Source of the DNA: Agaricus subrufescens
Taxonomy: Eukaryota > Basidiomycota > Agaricomycetes > Agaricales > Agaricaceae
DNA: 64,000 nucleotides
Assembly (NCBI GenBank): GCA_029945375.1
Contig: CM057064.1
Span: 682,001 to 746,000, forward strand
Direction of reading: 5' to 3'
The translations under genes and the position numbers were made by a program. The notes under the pieces were generated by a model. It was given only the letters and a program-made list of their open reading frames with translations. It had not been told where the DNA came from and searched no databases. Of the stretch, positions 1-12,520 are shown piece after piece; within the stretch, counting starts at the first letter, position 1; every line of letters starts with the position of its first letter.

Positions 1-1682
1 ATAACAAGATCCAACAACTTGAAGAAGAAAACGGTATCTCGAGACGACGAGTCCGTGAGCTTGAGTTGGAGCTGGAAGACTGCAAGAGAGACGTTATCCG
101 TGAACGCACTCGGCTGATCGAGCAAGAAGAAAATCTCAAACGACAACAGGCCGCTCTAAGGACGGCCAAAGGAAAGGCGCGGGCCAGAGATTTGTCTCCC
201 GATACATCTCAGCTTCATGAGCGATACAAAGAGGTCGTAGAAGAGAAAAAAGGTCGGTGTTGTATGCTATACACAGCTGCACTGGGTGCTGAAGGAACCG
301 GTAGCATTGGAGACACTCATCAACTCTCTTCGGACCCAACTTACTCGACTTACTCGGGAACTCTCTGTGCACCGCGAATTGCTTACCGAACTTAGGACGT
401 TACGCGACATTGATACCGCCACTCTGAGAGAGAAAAGCGCTGAGATCACGCGCCTGAAGGATGAAGTGGAAAGGCTTGCTGGTGAAGTTGAGGTCTTGCG
501 AGACGTCGTTGAGGAAGGTCTACGAGAACGACGCGCGGCACGAGAAGCATCCTCGCAGCAAGACAGTATAGAGCGCGATGTCCCTCCTATTCACGGAGCC
601 ATAGCGGAACATTTCACTCAGGAGTTTGACAGAGAGGAAGATGAGGAAGACCTGGGTTTTGAAGGCGAAGATATCAGGACTAAGGCTCTGGACAAGACGA
701 TAAGAACCGACCGTGCAACCGAAGGCTCTAGAGGGGCACGATTTATCGACTCGGCAGAATTCGAGAGAATATCCGCAGAAATCGATGAAAGGAGGTCCGA
801 TCGCTCGCTATCGGCGGAACTGTCCCAATTTTCTCATAGTAAATCTCCGGAACACTCACCGCCTCCCCGAGCGAGGTTTAACAGAGAGGCAGACACGTAT
901 GATGCATTTGCCAGACGGCCTCGTTCTCCTGAACCACCCTCAGATCCTGAGGATGAGGTAGATGTGGGGCCATCAGCGCCACACTTTGAGACGCGAAGAC
1001 GCAGGGCAGAACCCGAGGCCACTTTCCCGAAAATACGAGGGAAACGCTTGGAAAGATTGTTTTTTGCCGCGCCTGAGCACGATCCCCGAACATGTACTAC
1101 GTGTAATCAGCGTCGGCGAAGATCGGACGAACATCCGGTGTCACTTGCATGGAGAAATCGAAGGGCACAAACCACCCGCCAAGCCAGATCTAGGCGCGCA
1201 TCCAACGAGCAAGAGGACGAAGGATTCGCCGAGCCCGACGAGTATGAGCAGCCTCTGGAGAGGGGCCAACGGCGCGAACGCAGTCTGCAGGATATAAACG
1301 AAGTTCGGACAATAGCACGACAAGAGGGCCTGCCCCCTCAAACCATCGTGGCACGGATCATTCGGGAACTTGAGGATGACTTTACCCACTATAAAAGGTA
1401 ACCGGCTCCATTTATATCACATCGGCCGTAAGCTCAACACCACGTCGAAAGCATCTATATCGAGCTGGCAGACCAGTACAAGGAGATGGACGCTGCGTCC
1501 AACGTGGCGCAGAGGAACACCCTCGCCCGACATTTACGCGAGGTGGTTGATGTTTTGGAACTCAAGGTGAGTGTTTTTTGCGACTAGTGGCGCAGTTCTC
1601 ATGCCGGGGGAAACAGGGTGACCAGATTGCGTCACTGTACGACCAGCTGAAATTTAAGGACAAGCGAGAATATAAGCAGTAG
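1..1682 (+). CDS. Spindle-pole/centrosome coiled-coil protein with Cep57-type microtubule-binding domain (5' partial)
   Basis: The gene enters the window already open; codons run from base 3. Proposed exons are 3-252, 305-1397, 1452-1566 and 1617-1682 (stop TAG), giving 507 residues in phase. The first part is a Glu/Arg-rich coiled coil with heptad-like spacing, the middle is acidic and Ser/Pro/Arg-rich (low complexity), and a Cys-X2-Cys patch (CTTC) followed by an Arg run lies near 1090-1115. The last ~75 residues, assembled across two introns, read LPPQTIVARII..., then ADQYKEMD, then LEL.GDQIASLYDQL; this matches the Cep57 microtubule-binding domain (PF06657) also seen in fission yeast Ppc89-type proteins. 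Known family role: anchoring at the spindle pole body and binding microtubules. Intron 253-304 is the least certain, having a GTCGGT donor. The N-terminus lies outside the window. Confidence 0.72.
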
Positions 1683-1774
1683 ATATTGTAGTGATTTTCT
1701 TGGAAATAAAACGAGCTGTTCCGCTTACCTAATGGCTGTCATATCCTCTCCTCTGTACCACCACGACCTCCAGC

Positions 1775-4700
1775 ATGCTTTCCCGGCGCGTCGTCGTCGG
1801 CCGCCTCTCCCCCTTCCTCCGCGCCCCCGCCGCCCTCAGGCCCCCGCCCCTCCGCCGCAGCTACGCCCTCGCCAGCGGGCCCTCGCCCAACGACCCCTTT
1901 GCCAATGGCACCAACGCCTACTACGCCGACGAGATGTACCGTCTCTGGCGGGAGGACCCGAAATCCGTGCATCCGTCCTGGGACGTATACTTCTCCGGCC
2001 TCGACCAGGGGCTACCGAGCCATCGCGCCTTCCAGCCCCCGCCCACTCATCTACCCCACCCAGCTGACGGTGCACCCGCTCTACACGCTGGCGATGGCGG
2101 AGAATTGAATGACCATCTCAAGGTCGGGTGAACTCGCGCCACCTTTGATTTCAGCACGCTTAACTCTCTGTTCAACCTAGGTCCAACTTCTCGTCCGAGC
2201 GTATCAAGTACGGGGCCACCACGTCGCCGAGCTCGATCCTTTGGGCATCTTGGACACCGACTTGGCCGACGTTCGCCCTCCCGAGCTGGAACTCAGCCGC
2301 TACGGTTTCACTGAACGTGACCTGGAGAAGGATATTACTCTCGGCCCCGGTATTCTTCCCCACTTCGCGACTGAAGGAACCAAGTCAATGAAGTTAAAGG
2401 ACATCATCAGAACCCTTAAACGGATTTACTGTGCGTAATTTCTATTCTTAGCTTCGCCTCTTCCCTTACACGAGCCAAACTTTTGGGCTGTAGGTGGACA
2501 TGTGGGTATTCAATATATACATATTCCCGACAAGGAGCAGTGCGACTGGATCCGGGAACGTGTCGAGACCCCCAAGCCATGGAATTACACCGTCGAGGAG
2601 AAGCGCATGATTTTGGACCGACTTATTTGGTCCGAGTCATTCGAGAAATACATTGCGAGCAAGTATCCCAATGAAAAGCGCTTTGGTCTTGAAGGTTGTG
2701 AGGCTCTCATTCCCGGTATGAAAGCTCTCATTGACCGCGCTGTCGAATCGGGCGTTAAGCATATTACCATGGGTATGCCGCACCGTGGTCGTCTTAATGT
2801 CCTTGCCAATGTCATCCGAAAACCCCTTGAGGCTATTCTTAATGAGTTCTCTGGTGACGAGGATAACAATTGGCCCGCTGGCGATGTCAAATATCACCTT
2901 GGTGCAAATTACGTCCGTCCCACACCATCTGGCAAAAAAGTGTCCCTTTCGCTTGTCGCCAACCCGTCACACTTGGAAGCCGCCGACCCTGTTGTGTTGG
3001 GCAAGACTCGCGCCATCCAGCACTTTGAAAACGATGAGATCAATCATTCCACTGCAATGGGAGTTCTTCTCCACGGTGATGCCGCGTTTGCCGGACAGGG
3101 TGTCGTTTACGAAACTATGGGGCTTCACAACCTGCCTTCCTATGGAACTGGAGGTACTATCCACTTAATTGTGAATAACCAGATTGGTTTCACTACGGAT
3201 CCTCGCTTCTCACGTTCCACACCGTATCCCTCCGACATTGCCAAATCCATCGATGCTCCAATCTTCCACGTGAACGGTGACAATGTCGAGGCTGTCAACT
3301 TTGTCTGCCAGCTCGCGGCTGACTACCGTGCCAAGTTCAAGAAGGACGTCGTCATTGATATTGTTTGCTACCGTCGATATGGTCACAATGAAACCGATCA
3401 GCCAAGCTTCACCCAGCCCAGGATGTACGAGGCCATCAAGAATCAGCCTACTCCTTTGACCAGGTATACCAAATTCTTGGTTGGCCGTGGTACCTTCACG
3501 GAAAAGGACATTGAGGAGCACAAGAAGTGGGTGTGGGGAATGTTGGAAACCGCCGCTAATGGTGCCAAGGACTACGTACCCACAAGTAAAGAATGGTTGT
3601 CCGCTGCATGGACAGGTTTCCCCTCACCGAGGCAGCTCGCGGAAGAAGCACTCCCTACCCGTCCCACTGGATCTGATGCTCAGACACTTCGGCAGATCGG
3701 CAAGGCCATTTCTACCTATCCTCAAGGATTCACCACTCACCGTAATCTCGCACGTATTCTCAACGCACGTGGCAAGACTGTTGAAGAAGGTACCAACATC
3801 GACTGGTCGACGGCCGAGGCCCTCGCCTTTGGATCACTTGCGTTGGAGAAGATTCATGTCCGCTTGTCAGGTCAAGATGTCGAACGTGGAACTTTCTCGC
3901 AGCGCCATGCCGTTATTCATGATCAGGCGAACGAACACCAATTTATCCCTCTTAACGACCTTGGTTCGAACCAAGCACGTTTCGTTGTCTGCAATTCTTC
4001 CTTGTCCGAATATGGTACTCTTGGTTTCGAGCTTGGCTACTCCCTTGTATCGCCAGACTCCCTCACTATCTGGGAGGCTCAATTTGGTGACTTTGCCAAC
4101 AATGCGCAATGTATCATTGATCAATTCATTGCTGCGGGTGAAAGGAAATGGCTCCAACGCACTGGTTTGGTCGTGAACTTGCCTCATGGTTATGATGGCC
4201 AGGGTCCAGAACACTCTAGCGGAAGGATGGAAAGATTCCTCCAACTGTGTGATGATCACCCGCACATTTACCCCTCGCCGGAAAAGGTTGAACGTCAACA
4301 CCAGGATTGTAACATGCAAGTTGTCTATCCAACGTACGTACCTATTTTTTCATATTGCATTGGGTTGCTGATGCAGCGTATACCAGCACCCCTGCCAACT
4401 ATTTCCATGTGCTTCGCCGTCAAATTCATCGTGATTTCCGTAAACCTGTGCGTTCTATTCTTAATTCTGCGTAGCTTCAATCAATATTGACTTCGCCACA
4501 GCTTATCGTCTTCTTCTCGAAGAGTCTCTTGCGTCATCCCCTAGCTCGCTCATCACTTGATGAGATGGTCGCTGATACACACTTCGAACGTTATATTCCA
4601 GAAGCTTCAGAGGACTTGGTCGCTCCTGATCAGGTGAAACGTCATATTCTCTGTTCAGGTTCGTGTGAAGTTTCAATGGCAGATGGGATCTTTAATTCAT

Positions 4701-5197
4701 ATCTGAAATTATAGGTCAGGTGTATTACACACTTCTCCAGGCTCGTGAGGAACGCGGCATCAAAGATGTTGCCATCAGTCGTCTTGAACAGCTCTCGCCG
4801 TTCCCATATGATATGGTAAGTACTTTTGTAGTGGATTTGAAGACTGGGCTGATCCAAGCGTGTTTCAGGTCACTCCTCATCTCGATAAATACCCTAATGC
4901 AGATCTCCTTTGGTGTCAAGAGGAGCCTATGAACAACGGTGCTTGGACCTACATTGGACCCCGTATCTACACCGCTGCCAGCAGGACTCAGCATCATAAA
5001 GGAAAGTATCCCTACTATGCTGGTCGTGAACCCACCAGCTCCGTTGCGACTGGTAGCAAGGTGAGTCATGCGCTCATGTCCCGTACATCACTTATTTAAA
5101 ATCGACTTCCCCCGTCTAGACACAACACAAAAAGGAGATCGAGGCATTCGTTAACACCGCTTTCGATACCTGGACGGAGATGCATCATCTTAAATAG
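1775..5197 (+). CDS. KGD1: 2-oxoglutarate dehydrogenase E1 component, mitochondrial
   Basis: Thiamine-diphosphate-dependent E1 of the 2-oxoglutarate dehydrogenase complex of the citric acid cycle; it decarboxylates 2-oxoglutarate and passes succinyl to E2 in the mitochondrial matrix. Exons: 1775-2122, 2181-2430, 2494-4333, 4387-4447, 4502-4658, 4715-4815, 4869-5060, 5120-5197, summing to 1,008 residues, the normal fungal length. The start gives an Arg-rich, acid-free presequence ([11 protein letters not shown]...), as expected for mitochondrial import. Family motifs are visible in order: [13 protein letters not shown] near the N-terminus, RAYQVRGHH, the [14 protein letters not shown] and [12 protein letters not shown] segments, [58 protein letters not shown] and [14 protein letters not shown]. 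All introns are 51-63 bp with GT-AG ends; one exon is only 61 bases. It is followed 95 bp downstream by a same-strand gene. Confidence 0.96.
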
Positions 5198-5292
5198 GCA
5201 TTACTGCTCTGCAGTTTAGTATTCTTGAATAATGTAATAATCCTCACTCGTCGATATATACAAAATTAGAAACTCTCGGAGTAGTCCGGTCA

Positions 5293-6338
5293 ATGCCTCA
5301 CAGCCATCACTCCCACTCTGGTCAGTTTTGCAAACATGCTACAGGCACCTTGGAGGAGGTCGTAAAGCGGGCCATCGAGCAGGGATTCGAGGTTTTCGGG
5401 TTGAGTGAACATGTACCTCGGTATCGTATCTCCGACCTGTACCCCGAAGAGGTGAGCGGGGTTACCTTCAATCAACGACCACTTCATTGAAGTTCATCAA
5501 GAAAGAACTGTCCCTGGCGACGCTCTATCAACAATTCATTGCGTTTCTTGGAGAAGCATCTCGCCTTCAAACCCGATATGCCCCTCAGATCAGTCTTCTA
5601 GTAGGTCTTGAGACAGAGTTTATCTCACCACAAGATCTCGAAGAGCTCTCTCGCATTCTCACCCAACATCAATCCATCATTCAATACATCGTCGGATCCG
5701 TCCATCATGTTAATGGCATCCCGATAGATTTCGATGAACCGACGTATGAAACTTGCTTGGCGAGTTTTGCAGTGGAGGGTCTTGCTGCGCGAGATCAGCT
5801 TGAGAGATATCTATCCGAGTATTTTGATGCGCAATACGAGATTCTACAACAATTCAAACCGGAAATTGTCGGTCACATCGATCTTTGTCGGTTGTACACT
5901 CCCGATCTCAAGTTTATCGAGTTCCCTTTGGTATGGGAAAAGATCGAGAGGAATGTCAAGTACGCAATTTCCTACGGTGCCTTGTTCGAAGTGAACGCAG
6001 CGGCTTTTCGTAAAAAATGGGAAGCCGCGTACCCCGGGACAGATGTCGCCGAGGTAAGTTGTATAGATGTCAGTTTTGATGTGTGCCTAACGCATACGAT
6101 TTTCTAGTTGATTCTTAATCTCGGGGGACGATTTGCCCTGTCAGATGACAGTCATGGCCCTCATGCAGTCGGCCTCAACTACCATAAGGCATATCACTAC
6201 CTCCAACAACTAGGCGTGACAGAACTCTGGTATTTGACAAAGTCAGAAACACCAAACTCAGCGGGAAGAACAGTCCAGCCAACAAGGTTAGAGAGATGGT
6301 CTGAACATCCCTTCTGGCTGCCACTACTCGCAAAATAA
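5293..6338 (+). CDS. HIS2: Histidinol-phosphatase (PHP family)
   Basis: Exons 5293-5451, 5493-6053 and 6108-6338 give 316 residues. The protein belongs to the PHP metal-dependent phosphoesterase superfamily, HisK/HIS2 branch, which removes phosphate from L-histidinol phosphate in histidine synthesis (cytosolic). The start MPHSHHSHSGQFC carries the HxHxxxS/T metal-binding N-terminus typical of the family, so this ATG is firm. Further signatures are GLSEHVPRY, GLETEF, IVGSVHHVNGIPIDFD (metal and substrate ligands), GHIDLCRLY and the C-terminal LSDDSHGPHAVG. The first intron is short (41 bp: 5452-5492). The intergenic distance to the upstream gene is only 95 bp on the same strand. Confidence 0.93.
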
Positions 6339-8272
6339 TTAAGGAGTATTGTATACAGTAAGCGCGCCCATTCAATTTATAGCCAGGAACCTCGGCTAAA
6401 CATCGATCAGGTCCGCATGGCACAAAGTCAGATAAAGGGGATATAGAGTACACACGTATCCACTTCAGGGGACAAAGTATCCAGTGATTTGTCAAGCAAA
6501 ACGTTTATTTTCGTCATTCTTTTTTTCACGCGTTTAAAAGTGTTGGACAGCTCTGATAAACGCGCCACGCCGCGCCCATATAAGTATACTTGATATGCCC
6601 TTCTAGCCTGAAATAGCCTCAGTGAATGTCTTGCGGTGGTATTCTGATTTTCATCGTTCGAGAGTTCTGGCACGAGTCATGAGACTCTTCTAGCTTCTTT
6701 TTTTTTTTCTTTCTGATTTTAGTATAACCTTCGAGCGGACGGCGTGAACAATGTGACATGTTGCCAATCATATTTCTCTTTTCCGTCCTTATTCTCTCGG
6801 GCCGGGATCATGTGTGATTCGAAACACTTTTAAGTACAAGCCTGCTCCACTTTCCGGTGGCTTCGGCCGCAAACAATACTAAAGGTGTGGTTCAGAACCA
6901 TGAAAAAAAAAAAAGACCGTTTAAAGACCGAGGACAAAAAGAATAGAAATTTTCGGTTGGGTGGGGGGGGGTACAACAAGTCCAGACTTCAAGGGGCCTT
7001 TCATCCACCGAATGCTGGGAAATTTCGTCAAGGTAGGGTTCAATCGAAGACCTTCGGGATTAATGACCGCGCGAACGGCCAGGCAAATCACCGTCGAAGC
7101 CGACTCTTCGCCACCCATTAAATACATTTGATCTCGCGGAATAAGGGGCCACTGATGATATCTGGCACCTGGTTCATGTAAACTCCTCTCCCTCTTTCGG
7201 ACTGTGCGCCACCCTTCGTCCAGCCAAATATATTTTTTTGGGGTTCCCAAGACCTCGTGGACTCAGAAAAAAAGAGGTCTGATCCCATACCCAGAGTCGA
7301 GAGGGTCGCCAGTGGTTCGTATTGACAGGCTTGCGAAAATCATCATCCTACTTGATTTGGTTATGAAATGAAATCTTCAACGCGAAATTTCGCAGAACAT
7401 AAATATCCTTTTTGATTACGTTTAGGCACATGCATTCGTCAGTCTTTTGTTCCCCTGATATATGTTTTGAGGTGAAGCTGTACGCCAAACCGCACAAAAG
7501 GCATTCATTCCAAATACGAGCTACACGGCAATAAGGTGGAAAAGGAATTTTCAGGTGAAACGTAACATATACACACAGCTCCAACCAAAAAAAAAAAAGA
7601 CGAATGAGAAGAAAAGGTGAAAAGAATAATAATAATAGTTCACCGTTCGGGATATAATGCATAAAAGCATGAGAATGCCGGGGAAGAAGGGTTAAAAGTA
7701 GTGAGATATATAAAAGGGAGCTTATATGTCTGATTTGGTGCAAAAAAACGGCTCAAAAAAATTACAAGGAGTGGGAACAGACTTGAAAGGAGTGTATCGA
7801 AGTGGTAATGAAAGGAAGACTCGCAGCGGTATTGCAGAATTAGTCCAACCACATCGGAGGAGTCAAAGAAATGTTAAGCCGGTTTAGAGCCAAATAGCCC
7901 AAACACAGGATTCAAGAAATTCAGTCCCATGGCCAGGGAGAAGAGGGAAGGGGGGGATAAGGGGAGGACGACAACTTAGCATATGTACGTACTTTAGTAG
8001 TGCAGAAGGATTGGGGGAAGAAGCAAAGCCAGAGAACAAAAAGCAAGCGGAAACAAAGCGCGAATCGGGTCATTCCGAAGTCGTATCGGGTGTGGGTGAC
8101 GCAGGAAAAAAACGATGATCGTCTGGTAAGGTATGGGTAGGGTGACACCCATACGCCCGAAGCCGGGAACATCTAGGGGAATGAGGACAGATCAAGAAAA
8201 CAGGTTAAAAAAAAAAAAACGGCGATCCGAAGATTAAGATGAGAGGCGGGTAGAAGAAATGATGAAGGCCTT
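6339..8272. other. Intergenic stretch between two convergent genes
   Basis: No coding segment with plausible splice structure or recognisable protein similarity was found. Both neighbours end here (tail-to-tail), so it should hold two 3' UTRs. Base composition is patchy with many A and T runs (for example near 6905, 7590 and 8205). Open frames on either strand are low-complexity and not supported. Confidence 0.5.
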
Positions 8273-9813
8273 TCAGTATGGGTCTTTACGCTGACCAATT
8301 GCAGCAGAGCCAGCGTCACTACCGACGGTTGGCGTTTCCACGCGTACTCCTCGTTCTGAACTAACACTCCGGATGTCACGCCCTTCTTCCGCTAGTTCTC
8401 GATTTATCAAACCGCCATGCCGGTCGTTATCTTCATCATCCTCGGCAGCTTCCGGACTATCGTCCCCCTCCAGTGGTTGCGCAAAATCTGGTTTCCGAAG
8501 CATTTTTCTAAAAGCATCGGCCATGATAGCCGCATCAGCACCACTGAATGGAGCATCACCACCTGAGGTTGTCGATGCGCCATCATGCATGACGACACTT
8601 GGCGCATTTCGATCTCTTTCACTCATGGGGACACCACCCAAACCCGCTACAGCACTACCTGTTCCCACGGGAGAATGCGGCGGTGGAGGTAAAGAGGTTG
8701 TTGCAAGAAGGGGTGATCCCTGTTGGGCGGCGTTTGGCATCATGGGCGAAGATGAACCCATCGAGTTTCTATTTGAGTCAAATTCGTCCTGATGTTTCCG
8801 GCGTAATCTACGAAGGATGAGGAACGCAAGGATGCATATTGATGCGACGGCGAGAAAACCAAGGACGGTAATGACAGCGATGGCCCAGTGAGGGAACCCA
8901 GAACCAGATGAATCAGATTGCACTGAGCCCGAGCTCGTTGTTGCAGTAGCCGCACTTGAACTTGAACTTGCAGCTGCTGATGCTGATGACATGGATGCCT
9001 GAGCCACCGAGCGAGATGACAAGACAGAAGCCGAGGACGCGGAGGCGGAGGCTGCTGAGCGAGAAGCGACAACTGCGTCTAAGAAAGTGGTTTCTGCGAG
9101 ATATATTACGTGTAAGAAGGGATAGTGACAGCAAGGTAGAGTCTAAAACGGATAAGGTGATCCGCGAAGGAAGGGTGGGAGGTGGAGGGCATGAAAGTGA
9201 AGGAGAGAGAGGAATACTCACGGATTGCAGAAAAGATTGGTTGCGACTGTTCAGTTCCATCAAGGCCTTTGTCACTGCGGGTGATCACCCAGTAGTATGG
9301 AAACGACGTATTCTGCCCATCCCAATTGTTCCCTTCCGTACCGAACCATGTGTCGTTTATCTGAGCGGGAAAATAGCCGGCATCCAGGAAAGGGTTCGGG
9401 TATTTGCGCTGATGCAAAATTTGTTGCTTGGAATCGGCTCGGAACAGGTAAATATCGACCAGGTTGGTCTGGGTAAGTTCAGGACGGCGTGAATTCCCTA
9501 TGATGGCCCTTGTTGAGCGAGAGCAAGACAGAGAGGTTTTGAAAAGGGCGTTGACTTACACACAAAGGCGGTCCACTCGTGCTGGCTCACAGTCGTATCG
9601 GAGGACGGCCAACACGAGATGACGTCGTTGCCAGAGAGGAGGCGACACCTCTGCTTTGCGGCTTCTAATTACGGGCATGAGAGTGGGAGCACGGGGGCGG
9701 CACAGGGGACGTACCGATGGCATTCTGGTCTGCGATGGTTTGACGGGGTTGGAGGCCCGGATGCGGGGGGTGGGAGTCGCGCCGTCGCCGTTTGGCGGGG
9801 CGAGAGTCGGCAT
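8273..9813 (-). CDS. Single-pass membrane protein with conserved fungal ectodomain, function unknown
   Basis: Proposed minus-strand exons are 9715-9813, 9560-9650, 9222-9497 and 8273-9093 (428 residues, in phase). The ectodomain reads ISCWPSSDTT, WTAFVWNSRRPELTQ, VDIYLFRADS, then DTWFGTEGNNWDG and PYYWVITRSD; this pattern recurs in uncharacterised basidiomycete membrane proteins. A Ser/Ala-rich linker leads to one hydrophobic helix (IAVITVLGFLAVASICILAF), then a basic LRRLRRK stop-transfer and a ~190-residue disordered, acidic cytoplasmic tail. The design resembles a wall- or surface-sensing receptor, but that is inference. The N-terminus is uncertain: the GC-rich first exon offers ATG at 9813 in the right phase but no clear signal peptide, so an upstream exon may be missing. 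The intron at 9094-9221 (128 bp) is longer than its neighbours. Confidence 0.68.
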
Positions 9814-10153
9814 CGGTGGGGACGGGGAGGGGCGGGGCGGCGGGGTCGGCGGGGGTCTGGAGGGGCCATGGGGTGAGGGGTTTTGGGCGTGTCGAGGGCA
9901 TTGGCAGATTAGCGGTGGGACAGGGCGCAGTAAGGTTCTAGGAGGAAAAGCGGCCACAGGCCAATTGCATTATCCGTCGCGGGGCTACGAGTGCGGTGGA
10001 CGCCGGGGGCGGCGACGGGCGGGCAGTCGAGGACGTCGGGGACAGCGGGGAGCACGGATGCTGGTGGTCTGTGGTGGGAGAGCCCGTGACCAACCAGTCA
10101 CGCCCCATGCAGTGACGTCACGCATGACATAAAATAGAAAAATAATATATACT
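9814..10153. other. GC-rich intergenic/5' region
   Basis: 340 bases separating two minus-strand genes: the upstream (5') part of the membrane-protein gene and the 3' side of the carrier gene. Strongly GC-rich from 9814 to about 10060, AT-rich near 10130-10155. A missing first exon encoding a signal peptide for the downstream minus-strand gene would have to lie here, but I could not identify one in phase. Confidence 0.4.
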
Positions 10154-11520
10154 CTATTTACTGCCCAGGACCCCCCGCCGGCTCATGTGCCGCATCAGCA
10201 TCTCGTATCTGCCCGGTCTCAGCGCCCGCACAGAGAGCAGAAAAACACACTCACGTCAGCATCGTCACCGCGCTGTTGGGCACCGTCCGCATCAGATTCA
10301 CCGACAGCCCCCGGTACAGCCCCATCCAGCCCTCCTTCACCACCAGTTTCCGCACCGTATACACAACTCCGCCCCGCCGCACATGCCGTGGATCCTCCAC
10401 AAACCGCGCCTCGTTCGAGTACAGATCCCCCACCCGCCTGGCAGACGGGTACCGCTTCACCATCCCGTCCGAGCTCACATCGTCCGCCAGCGGCCGCCGC
10501 TGCGTCTGCAGGCGCGTCCGTATCACTTCGTGTGGATACGTCGCTATGGACGCCGTCATCTTGGACACGGCGCTGCAGATCAATATCTCCCGCGGCGCCA
10601 GAGGTTTGCCGGTATCGCGTGCTACAACAGGCACATCAGTTAGATCACCACCCGTATCTCCGTTGTAATGTCATTACCAATCAGCATCTTGAGCCTCTCA
10701 TACAGGGGGAACTGGACTGCAACGTGCAGAATTCCTAGGAGACTGGGAAATAATCCTCTATAAAAGGCCGAGATCCCCTCTGTCCGATATATTGTCACGG
10801 CCGCGTCTAGTGTGTGCCGATAACGAACTTCTGCCCGCGATTGTGTCTTTACACTTGTACATCAGCCCCCCCAATCAAGGGCCAAGGCAGATGACGTACC
10901 ATAAACCTCGTCTTGATCACCCATAGCGGATTCGTCGCAGTGGTGCTCACAGCACCGGCAGTCATCGCCGAGAGAAGATGCAATGACCAAGGATGCTCCC
11001 TAATCACGGGTTGGTACCCCTTCACTTGAGCTGCGGGATATATTTGGTCGTTTTTCAAATTTGCCGCCCCGTCGGAAATGCCCAGCGGCGCCTCCCCAAA
11101 TGAAGACTTGATAAAATCGTAAACTGAAAAATATATGGCCCATGTCGGCAGATATCCGAGGATGGTGGGGCCCAAGCCCCTGTACAGGCCACGAAACCCA
11201 TCATGAACAATGACTGATCGAACAGTGCCTGAGCGCATGCAGCGAAATCAATATCTCTGCGCAGAATAAACCAGCCGGCCAATGCGCACCCCATATCCCC
11301 AGGTATCCCGCCTCGCCTTGAATCGCTCTCTGAGCCTGTAATTTGGTCTTGACCACATCCAGCGGACAAGTCGCTATGCTGGCAACCAGGCCTCCCCCTG
11401 CTCCAGCTGCTCCACACAACCATCACAGAGCGGCAACAGTCAACTATCAGTCCTCCCACACAGTCAGACGCGAAACTCACCGACTATACTGGCCGTCCAT
11501 TTGGGTCTAGATCCTCCCAT
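10154..11520 (-). CDS. Mitochondrial NAD+ carrier (Ndt1/Yia6 type, SLC25 family)
   Basis: Minus-strand exons 11481-11520, 11290-11409, 10900-11228, 10678-10846, 10255-10621 and 10154-10208 join in phase to 359 residues. Three carrier repeats are visible through their Px[DE]xx[KR] signatures: PLDVVKTKLQ, NPLWVIKTRF and YPHEVIRTRLQ. Features that separate yeast Ndt1/Yia6-like NAD+ transporters from other SLC25 members are present: LGYLPTWAIYFSVYDF after repeat 1, SLLGILHVAVQFPLYE after repeat 2, ICSAVSKMTASIATYPHE, and NLMRTVPNSAVTMLTYE at the end. Expected role: import of NAD+ across the inner mitochondrial membrane. Repeat 3 carries an insertion of about 35 residues after RTRLQTQRR. The start ATG at 11520 gives a short N-terminus; the frame stays open upstream, so a longer start is possible. 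It is divergent from the next gene, with 279 bp between starts. Confidence 0.88.
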
Positions 11521-12103
11521 ATCTTTACCCCAGGAGGGGCGGCCTGCGGTGCCCTTGTCGCCTTCGTCTTTGCCCACCTTGGAGGTTATCTTCGTGCGAG
11601 GACGAAAGGGAGAAAACGACGGTGAGGAGGTGCGGAAGAGCCGAAAAAGCTGAGCACATTGACGCCATCCTCCCCTTCCGCTCTTCCGGTTTTTGCCGTG
11701 CCCGGCCGTCTCTTCTGATCCGGCCCACCGGAGCGCCCCAAAAATAGCATGAAGTCATTAGTGGAGTGCACCCCCTCACCCATCCCTCCTCTCACCGCCA
11801 TGGAACCCAAAGAATACGCGCAGCCTAGTTCCAGAAAGCTTAACCAAGGCATCCGCAACAATCGCCCGGAAGGTAGCTGTCTACAGCTTTTTCTATCTAC
11901 CCATGACTAACTCGCGACGTGCAGGTGCAGGCCCTCCTCAGGCCAAAGTTCTCGGTGATACTATCATCGACCTCAACGCCAGCGCTGAATCTGATGAATC
12001 CGGTCTTTTGAATGCCTCCGCCTTGCCTGGCCCCCCTTCTTCAGCGACAAGCCAGGATGTTCACCAAGGTCTTGGACATCCCGGAAGCGGCATGACTTCC
12101 AAA

Positions 12104-12508
12104 TGTTAGAATAATAATAGTATTAGATGCTTGTATAAGCTCGTACTTTATTTAGATAGATATACTTGTATCTCTCCGAGCATTGAGCGACTCATAGCTC
12201 TGCCTAATCGTGTATGTGGATACCTGTAGCTCATACTCTTCTAAGCTGAGCAATTATGCTTATAATATGCGACCCACAGTAAAGGATTTACCTGTGGATG
12301 GACTAGTAGTTTAGTATATAAACCCCATGTATTCACTGTAATCTACATCGTCTAACAGACATCTTCTACATCTCTACTATCCTCGTCATATACTTCAACT
12401 CCTTAGAACTATCTCCTACTACTTCTAGTAAGTACTACTCAACCTGCCACTACGCTAGTTAGCTGCTAGCATGATGAATCCCTGGAGGATATCATTATTG
12501 TCTTAACA
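12104..12508 (+). repeat. 5' LTR of the copia element
   Basis: Begins TGTTAGAATAATAATAG and ends ATTGTCTTAACA; short inverted ends are TGTTA...TAACA. A TATA box (TATATAAA) lies near 12315-12322, so transcription probably starts roughly 30 bp further on. One base differs from the 3' copy. Confidence 0.95.
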
Positions 12509-12520
12509 GGTTATGGGCCC
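12509..12520 (+). promoter_or_regulatory. Copia primer-binding site, complementary to the anticodon arm of initiator tRNA-Met
   Basis: GGTTATGGGCCC lies immediately after the LTR. Its reverse complement, GGGCCCATAACC, is the anticodon stem-loop of eukaryotic initiator tRNA-Met. This is the half-tRNA priming arrangement known for Drosophila copia, where a cleaved tRNA fragment, not the 3' CCA end, primes minus-strand DNA synthesis. Confidence 0.8.

Noticed and set aside
7348..7743. 131-codon minus-strand open frame with hydrophobic N-terminus
   Set aside because: Low-complexity Leu/Phe/Ser composition in a T/A-rich 3' UTR zone, no homology pattern and no splice context; better explained by composition.
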